NCBI RefSeq assembly: GCF_018991925.1
Contig: NW_024732415.1
Location: 3,536,049 to 3,600,048, forward strand
From: Homarus americanus
Lineage: Eukaryota; Arthropoda; Malacostraca; Decapoda; Nephropidae
Direction: 5' to 3'
DNA length: 64,000 nt
Below, piece after piece: positions 57,410 to 64,000 of the stretch. The notes beneath the pieces are model-generated. The model had not been told where the DNA came from and ran no database searches. It saw only the letters and a program-made list of their open reading frames with translations. The translations under genes and the position numbers were made by a program. The first letter of the stretch is position 1, and every line of letters starts with the position of its first letter.

Positions 57410-57730
57410 TTGTCAGTAAGTCAGGTCATTCAGCAAGCCAGTGAGTCAGTTGGTTAAGTCAATAGGTCAGCTAGTGAGTCATTTGGTCTGTTGATAAGCC
57501 AGCTAGTGAGTCATTTGGTCTGTCAATACATCAGCAAGTGAGTCAGTCAATAAGTTAGTAAATCTTTCAGTCAGTAAATAAGTTAGTCAGTCAGCAGGTC
57601 AGTCACTCGGTCATTCAACGAGTCCGTCAGTTAGTCAGCTAGTATGGAAACCAGTCAGTCAGTTAATATGGGGCAGTCAATATGCCAGTCAGTCAATCAA
57701 TCAGTCAATAAGTCAAGACAGTCACAGAGG
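57410..57730. repeat. (AGTC)-based degenerate repeat
   Basis: TCAGTCAGTCAATAAGTCAG phrases with no fixed period. Confidence 0.75.
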
Positions 57731-57886
57731 GCAAGTCACAATCAATAGAGGATAATATTGACAGTTGATCCATGGATATTCTCTGACTGTCCCACCTGTC
57801 TGCTGTCTACTACCGTATAATAAGACGCCTGTCACCCTGATCCGTTCTTTTCTTTTTCCCAGTTATTTAAATCCTCTCGTGTCATT

Positions 57887-58105
57887 TCTTTGTTGTTGTT
57901 GTTGTTGTTGTTGTTGTTTGTTTTTTGTTTGTTGTTATTTGTTGTTGTTATTCGTCTCTCCTTCCTTCTTCTCTTCCCCTTTGCCTCTTCTCCCCTTTCC
58001 CCTCTCCCTCTACCCTCTCCTTTGCCCTTCTCTTCCTCCTCCTTCCCCCTTAACTTCCCTCTCTCTCATCCTCTCTCCCAGTCTCCTCTCCTCTTCCCTA
58101 CTCCC
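57887..58105. repeat. (TTG)n and pyrimidine tract
   Basis: TTG run at 57887-57918, more TTGTT to 57950, then CTCTTCC-type sequence. The 131- and 136-residue frames here are artefacts. Confidence 0.85.
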
Positions 58106-58229
58106 CCTGGAGGTAAACAGCTTAAGATCCCTCTGGTTGAAGGTCTTGATCTCTCACTGACAACGTGTTCACAAATCTCTGACGTCCTGGGCAGAGAGTG
58201 GTGCCTAATAAGATCTCCAGAGGCGCTCA

Positions 58230-58566
58230 CAACTTCTTCCCTGATTGGTCTGGTACTAGTGACGTATAAGATAACTTGTTCTACAATTGGTGTGACATAG
58301 GTGACGTATAAGATAACTTGTTCTATGATTGGTGTGTCATGAGTGACGTATAACTTGTTCTATGATTGGAGGGACATAAGTGACGTATAAGTAAATTGTT
58401 CTATGATTGGTGTGGCATGAGTGACGTACTAGATAAGTTGTTCTATGATTGGTGGCATAAATGACGTATAAGATAAGTTGTTCTATGATTGGTCTGGCAT
58501 GAATGAAGTATAAGATAAATTGTTCTATGATTGGTCTGGCATTAATGACGTATAAGTACATTTGGT
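58230..58566. repeat. ~41-bp minisatellite with TGACGTA and ATTGG, ~8 copies
   Basis: Unit of GTGACGTATAAGATAACTTG then TTCTATGATTGGTGTGGCAT. Each unit carries a CRE half-type TGACGTA and an inverted CCAAT (ATTGG). Confidence 0.9.
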
Positions 58567-58796
58567 CTGAGATTGAGCACTCTGCCTTTACTTCCTCTCA
58601 CGGTGTTTGGTCAAAGTTCATCTCTATAATCCACACTGAGCTGATTACAGGATTAACTAAGGATTAACACATCCAAACATTAATAACACCAAACACGTAA
58701 GTCAATCGGATACTAAGAGTTCACCTGATACACTCACACTCTCGTCACCGACTGACAGTGTTAAGAAATCATCAGATGTTCTTCCACGCCTCTAGG

Positions 58797-58824
58797 TTAG
58801 GTTAGGTTAGGTTAGGTTAGGTTA
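58797..58824. repeat. (GGTTA)n telomere-type run
   Basis: Five units. Confidence 0.85.
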
Positions 58825-58839
58825 AGCCTCGTGGGAGAT

Positions 58840-59115
58840 GAGGTAGGTTAAGTGTCCCAGCAGGTAGATTAAGTATCCCAGCAGGTAAATTAAGTGTCAA
58901 CCAGGTAAATTAAGTGTTCCCAGGTAAATTAATGTCCAAGCGTAAGTGTCCAGCAGGTAGGGCATTCAGTGTCAGCAGGTAAATTAAGTGTCAAGCAGGT
59001 AGTTAGTGTTGCAGCAGGTAGATTAGGTGTCCCAGCAGGTAAATTAAGAATTGTTCCAGCAGGTAAATTAAGGTGTTCCAGCAGGTAGATTAAGTATCCC
59101 AGCAGGTAAATTAAT
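58840..59115. repeat. ~21-bp minisatellite, ~13 copies
   Basis: Unit CCCAGCAGGTAAATTAAGTG, with many indels. The plus strand repeats GCAG/GTAAAT, a donor-like phrase. Confidence 0.9.
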
Positions 59116-59289
59116 ATCAACGTCAATGCAGGAGATGAAGCCAAAGTCAGCCAATCAGGAGAAGCAACCCAAAGTCAGCCAATCAGGAGAAGCAACATGG
59201 AGGCGCCCAGATGAACCTGATATTTACACCTGTGTTCTTCTCAGTAGTTGATAATGTATATAAAGGTGACCAAGGAACGGAACATTACG

Positions 59290-59395
59290 ATATATATTCT
59301 AACTTAATCCTGTGTTTTAATCCTAATCCTGTGTTTTTAATCCTGTTTTAATCCTAATCCTGTGTTTTAATCCTGATCCTGTGTTTTAATCACCA
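59290..59395. repeat. ~17-bp repeat TTTTAATCCTAATCCTG
   Basis: About six copies. Confidence 0.85.
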
Positions 59396-59452
59396 CCACA
59401 AACCACCTTTTGGTCATATAAGTTATACGTACATATACACCGATTTAACAAA

Positions 59453-59770
59453 GTAACAATAACAACAATAATAACAACAATGACAACAACAATAATAGCA
59501 ACAACAATGACAACAACAACAATGACAGCAGCAATAATAACAATAATAACAACAATGACAACAATCAATAATAGCAACAAACAATGACAACAACAACAAT
59601 GACAGCATGCAGCAATAAATAACAACAATGACAAAACAATAATAGCAACAACAATAATAACAATAATAACAACAATGACAAACACAAAAATAGCAATAAC
59701 AATAATAATAAGACCAACAATGAAAAACAACAACAAAATCAATAACAAACAAAAACAAAAATAACAAGAC
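59453..59770. repeat. (AAC/AAT) compound tract
   Basis: AACAACAATGACAACAACAA phrases with higher-order repetition. Confidence 0.9.
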
Positions 59771-59834
59771 AAATTAGAAAACGACACAGAAAGAAAATGG
59801 ATAAAACGAAATATAGAATAAGGATAAAATCAGA

Positions 59835-62800
59835 GAGAAGGAGCATGAGAGGAGGAGGAGGAGGAGCATGAGAGGAGGAGCATGAGAGGGAGGAGCGAGA
59901 GAGGAGGAGGCGTGAGAGGAGGAACATAGAGAGGAGGGAGCGTGAAGGAGAGGAGGGCGTGAGAGGAGCATGAGAGGAGGGCGTGAGAGAGGGAGGAGCG
60001 TGAGAGGAGGAGCGTGAGAGGGAGGAGTGAGGAGAGGGAGGGAGCGTGGGGAGAGGAGCATGAGAGGAGGAGCGTGAGAGGAGGAGCAGGGGGAGCATGA
60101 GAGGAGGGCATGAGAGAGAGGGAGCGTGAGAGAGGGAGGGAGCATGAGAGAGGACGTGAGAGAGGGAGGGCGTGAGAGAGAGGAGGAGCGTGAGAGAGGA
60201 GAAGATGAGAGGAGGAGCATGAGAGGAGGAGCGAGAGGAGGAGCGTGAGAGAGGAGGAGCATGAGAGAAGGGCGTGAGAGAGGGGAGGGAGTGAGAGAGG
60301 GGAGGGGAGGGGGAGAGGAGGAGGTGGGAGAGAGGGAGGGAGGGAGAGAGGAGGAGTGTGGAGAGAGAGGGAGCGTGAGAGAGGAGGGGAGTGAGAGAGG
60401 GGAGGAGTAAGGAGAGAGGGAGAGGGTGAGAGAGAGAAGGAGGGAGAGAGGGGAGGAGTATGAGAGAGAGGGGAGTGTGGGAGAGGAGGGAGTGTGGGAG
60501 AGAGAGGGGAGAAGGGAGAGAGGAGGGAGGTGAGAGAGGAGGAGTGGGAGAGAGAGGGGGGAGCATGAGAGAAGAGGAGGGAGAGGGAGGAGTGTGAGAG
60601 GAGGGAGGAGGAGAGAGGAGGAGTGTGAGAGAGGAGTGAGAGGAGAGGAGGAGGAGTGGAGAGAGGAGGAGCAAGGAGGAGGAGGAGTGTGGAGAGGAGG
60701 AGTGTGGGAGAGAGGAGGAGCATGTAGGGGAGAGGGGAGGGAGTGGGAGAGGAGGGGAGTGAGAGGGGAGAGAGGAGGGGAGGTGAGAGAGGGAGGAGTG
60801 GGAGAGAGGGGAGGGAGAAGGGAGAGAGGAGGGGAGTGTGGGGAGAGGAGGGAGGCATGGGAGAGAGGGGAGGGAGCGAGAGAGGAGGGGAGTGAGAGAG
60901 GGAGGGGAGAAGGAGAGAGGAGGGAGCGTGAGAGAGGAGGGGAGTGAGAGAGAGGAGTGAGAGAGGAGGGAGGAGGAGAGAGAGGAGGAGGTGGGAGAGG
61001 AGGAGAGAGAGGGAGCAGGAGAGAGCGTGGAGAGAGGAGGAGTAAGGAGAGAGGAGGAGTGGGAGAGAGGGAGGGAGAAGGAGAGAGGAGGAGTGGAGAG
61101 AGGGAGGGAGTGAGAGGAGGAGTATGAGAGAGGAGGGAGTGAGAGAGAGGAGCAGGAGAGAGAGGAGCATGAGAGAGGGGGAGCAAGGAGAGAGAGGGAG
61201 CGTGGAGAGAGGAGGGAGGGAGAGGAGGAGTGTGGGAGAGAGGAGGGGAGTGGGAGAGAGGAGGGAGTGGGAGAGAGGAGGAGGGGAGGAGAGAGGGAGG
61301 GAGAGAGGAGGGAGCATGGAGAGAGGAGGGAGTGCAGAGAGGAGGGAAGGAGAGAGAGTGTGGGAGAGAGGAGGGGGAGCGTGAGAGAGGGGAGGGAGCA
61401 TGAGAGAGGAGGAGCGGGAGAGAGGAGGAGAAGGAGAGAGGAGGGAGGGGAGAGAGAGGAGCGGAGAGGGAGGAGAAGGAGAGGAGCGTGAGAGAGGAGG
61501 ATATGGAGAGAGGAGGAGAGTGAGAGAGGAGGGAGTGGAGAGAGGGAGGGAGTGTGAGAGAGGAGGAGAAGGAGAGAGGAGGAGAGTGTGGAGAGAAGGA
61601 GGCGAGAGGAGGAGTGTGAGAGAGGAGGAGCATGGGGAGAGAGGAGGAGGCGAGAGAGGAGGAGTGTGGAGAGAGGAGGAGAAGGAGAGAGGAGGAGTGG
61701 GAGAGAGGAGGAGGCGAGAGAGGAGGAGCGTGAGAGAGGAGGGAGTGGGGAGAGGGGAGGAGATGAGAGAGAGGGAGTTGAGAGAGAGGGGAAGGAGAGA
61801 GAGGAGTGGAGAGAGGAGGGGAGGGAGAGAGGAGGAGTGTGAGAGAGGAGGAGTGTGGAGAGAGAGGAGCAGGAGAGAGGAGGGGAGGGGAGAGAGAGTG
61901 GAGAGAGGGAGTGTGAGAGAGAAGGGAGTGGAGAGAGGAGGGGAGCGGGAGAGGAGGAGCATGAGAGAGAGGAGTGTGTGAGAGAGGAGGGAGGGGAGAG
62001 AGGAGTGAGAGGAGGGAAGGGTGAGAGAGGAGGGGAGAAGGAGAGGGGAGGGAGTGGAGAGAGGAGGAGATGAGAGAGGAGGAGAAGGGAGAGAGGAGGA
62101 GTGTGGAGAGAGGAGGAGTGGGAGAGAGGGAGGGGGAGAGGGAGGGGAGTGGGAGAGAGAGGAGGAAAGGGAGAGAGGAGGAGTGGAGAGAGGAGAAGAG
62201 AGGGAGTGTGAGAGAGGAGGAGGGAGAGGGAGGAGCGTGAGAGAGAGGAGTGGAGAGAGGAGGAGGCAGAGGGGAGGGAGAGGAGAGAGAGAGAGGAGGA
62301 GCGAGAGAGGAGGAGTGGAGAGGGAGGAGTGTGGAGCAGAGAGGAGTAAGGAGAGAGAGGAGGAGAGAGAGGGGAGGAGGAGAGAGTAGGGAGCGAGAGA
62401 GGGGGGGAGGGGAGAGAGGAGGGAGTAGAGAGGAGGGGAGTGGAGAGAGAGGGAGTGTGGAGAGAGGGGAGAGGAGGGAGAGAGGAGGAGAGTGGGAGGG
62501 GAGTGTGGGAGAGGAGAGCGGGAGAGAGGAGGGAATGAGAGAGGAGAGTGTGAGAGAAGGGAGCATGAGAGAGGAGGAGGGAGAGAGAGGGAGTATGAGA
62601 GAGGAGGGAGTGAGAGAGGAGAAGGAGAGAGGAGGAGTGAGAGAGGAGGAGGAGAGAGGAGGGAGGTGGAGAGAGGAGGAGGAGAGGAGGAGTGGAGAGA
62701 GGAGGGAGAAGGAGGAGAGGAGGAGCAGGAGAGAGGAGGAGCGTGAGAGAGGAGGGAGGAGAGAGGAGGGGAGGGGAGAGAGAGGGGAGTGGAGAGAGGA

Positions 62801-63060
62801 GGGGTGAGAGGAGGAGCGTGAGAGAGGGGAGGGAGCGTGAGAGAGGAGGAGCAGGAGAGGAGGAGCGTGAGAGAGGAGGAGCATGGAGAGAGGAGCGTGA
62901 GAGAGGAGGATTGGAGAGAGAGGAGCATGAGAGAGGAGGAGCGTGAGAGAGGAGGAGCGGGAGAGGAGGAGTGTGAGAGGAGGAGCGTGAGAAAGACCAT
63001 GAGAAAGGAGGAAGGGTGGAGGAGTAAGCATAGGGAGGAGAAAGGGAGAGGGGAGGGAGA
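59835..63060. repeat. 3.2-kb purine-rich satellite, unit ~16-19 bp
   Basis: Unit GAGAGAGGAGGAGCGTGA with frequent GAG/GAGG slippage and CAT/CGT/TGT variants. About 99% purine plus T/C only at the GCGTG/GCATG position. The complement lacks stop codons in all frames, giving three overlapping minus-strand frames over 1100 residues long. None shows a conserved period. Confidence 0.95.
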
Positions 63061-63117
63061 GAGAAGATGAGGTTGGGAGTGGGAGAAAAGAAAGGGAGAG
63101 GAGAGGAAGAAAAAGAA

Positions 63118-63123
63118 AGTAGT

Positions 63124-63205
<82 letters not shown>
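63118..63205. repeat. (GA)n microsatellite
   Basis: GA run with one GGA slip. Confidence 0.97.
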
Positions 63206-63210
<5 letters not shown>

Positions 63211-63418
63211 GAGGAGGCAGAGGGCAGTAGAAAGAGGCATACGTGAGAGTGAGCCTCAAAGAGAGTGAGAGGGAGAGATTGGGAGTAAGGCTGGGAGAGT
63301 GAGAGGGTGGGAGAGGGACAGGTCACAGCTCACCTAACTGCTACAGAGTCTCACCCACGTATTACCATGTTGATTCTCTCTCATATTGTCTTTCCAAAGA
63401 ATATAAGATTTTGCCTAG

Positions 63419-63472
<54 letters not shown>

Positions 63473-64000
63473 GTAAATACAAACACTATTACGCATAAAC
63501 ATACACGCAAACACCCATCACATAAACAAACGCCTTTAAAGAAAAACCCATACAAACATGCTTTAATAAACAAACACTCCTACAGTATACAGACCCCCCC
63601 TCCCCCCCCACAACAAACACAAGGCTAAAACTCCAATTCTTTGTTATATATTTCTTGGATCCATAGACGAGAGAATCCCCTAGCTACCAGATGCTCTTAC
63701 GTCTCTGAAGCTTGAGCCTAAGAGGATCGAATACTAAAGTCAGGGGAATTGAATCGTACCAGTAAGCTTGCTGTGGGTTCACGGCAAAAGCGCTACGATC
63801 GGATTATTTCTCTGATGATTCTGTGTTTACATTTTTATCTGATGGATTCTTTGAGGATTTCTGAATGGATGTGAGAGGATTAAGAGAGTCATATATTTTG
63901 TTTACGAACGCTGTATGAAGAGAGAGAGAGAGAGAGAGATGTCTTGCACAAAATGTCAAGACGTCCTCCACCCTCAGACAGCTCCTCCTCTGGTACGACA
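63206..64000. other. mostly unique sequence; (CA)n at 63420-63470
   Basis: Also a C run at 63593-63609 and (AG)n at 63920-63939. On the minus strand the last 60 bases are open (VPEEELSEGGGRLDIL) and could touch an exon beyond the edge, but no splice site decides it. Confidence 0.45.

Noticed and set aside
59739..63326. Three overlapping minus-strand frames of 1136-1195 residues, Ser/Pro/Leu-rich
   Set aside because: The complement of a GAGAGGAGG satellite cannot form stops; no domain, no conserved period and all three frames are open at once.
63941..64000. Possible N-terminal exon of the STAR-type gene at the window edge
   Set aside because: The minus-strand frame is open but short, runs into a CT repeat and shows no QUA1 motif or clear donor.

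Overview
This window is nuclear DNA from an animal, most likely a decapod crustacean. It is dominated by microsatellites, minisatellites and decayed transposable elements. Short spliced exons are scattered between very large simple-repeat tracts. Interstitial repeats of the arthropod TTAGG telomere type recur, and there are hAT, Tc1/mariner-like, piggyBac-like, CR1/L2-like LINE and tRNA-SINE pieces. There is no bacterial gene organisation. Nearly all long open frames are by-products of tandem repeats that lack stop codons.

Genes. (1) A minus-strand STAR-family RNA-binding protein gene (Sam68/KHDRBS type, like Drosophila qkr58E) lies in the last quarter. Three exons are clear: 55292-55408 and 54684-54830 carry the KH domain, and 53703-54000 carries the QUA2-like segment and a low-complexity tail. 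A phase-compatible last exon (47277-47371, stop TAA) is followed by a poly(A) signal at 46998-47003. Two further candidate exons lie at 51127-51189 and 50091-50155. The 5' exons are presumably beyond base 64000. (2) A minus-strand three-exon gene I do not recognise (11151-11148, 10710-10530, 10368-10260) has consensus splice sites. Its frame is broken by a one-base shift in exon 2. (3) A plus-strand fragment encoding a KH-like fold (about 23939-24233) abuts the truncated 5' end of a LINE.

Mobile elements. piggyBac-like MITE 2598-2689 (TTAA duplication). hAT transposase remnant about 11814-12300. CR1/L2-like LINE 3' fragment about 23250-23938. TA-flanked MITE 27747-27959. hAT MITE 52659-52871 with a perfect 8-bp duplication. 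Two copies of one SINE (3931-4240 and 56471-56832), and a second tRNA-derived SINE head at about 52112-52205.

Layout. 0-9.8 kb: pyrimidine tracts, a 4-kb 46-bp minisatellite, AT-rich DNA. 10-13 kb: the unrecognised gene and the hAT remnant. 13.4-21 kb: purine/pyrimidine and GGT-type satellites. 21-26 kb: AGGTCA array, an 85-bp degenerate array, G-rich tract, LINE and KH fragment, 25-bp and AP-1-like arrays. 26-33 kb: large GT tract, MITE and three successive minisatellites that each carry a 5' splice-site consensus on the minus strand. 33-47 kb: AT-rich DNA and a 1.65-kb 30-bp array. 47-55.4 kb: the STAR gene with repeat-filled introns. 55.4-64 kb: its upstream intron or flank, SINE, CRE/CCAAT array, and a 3.2-kb purine-rich satellite.

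All calls come from reading the sequence by eye. Repeat copy numbers are approximate.
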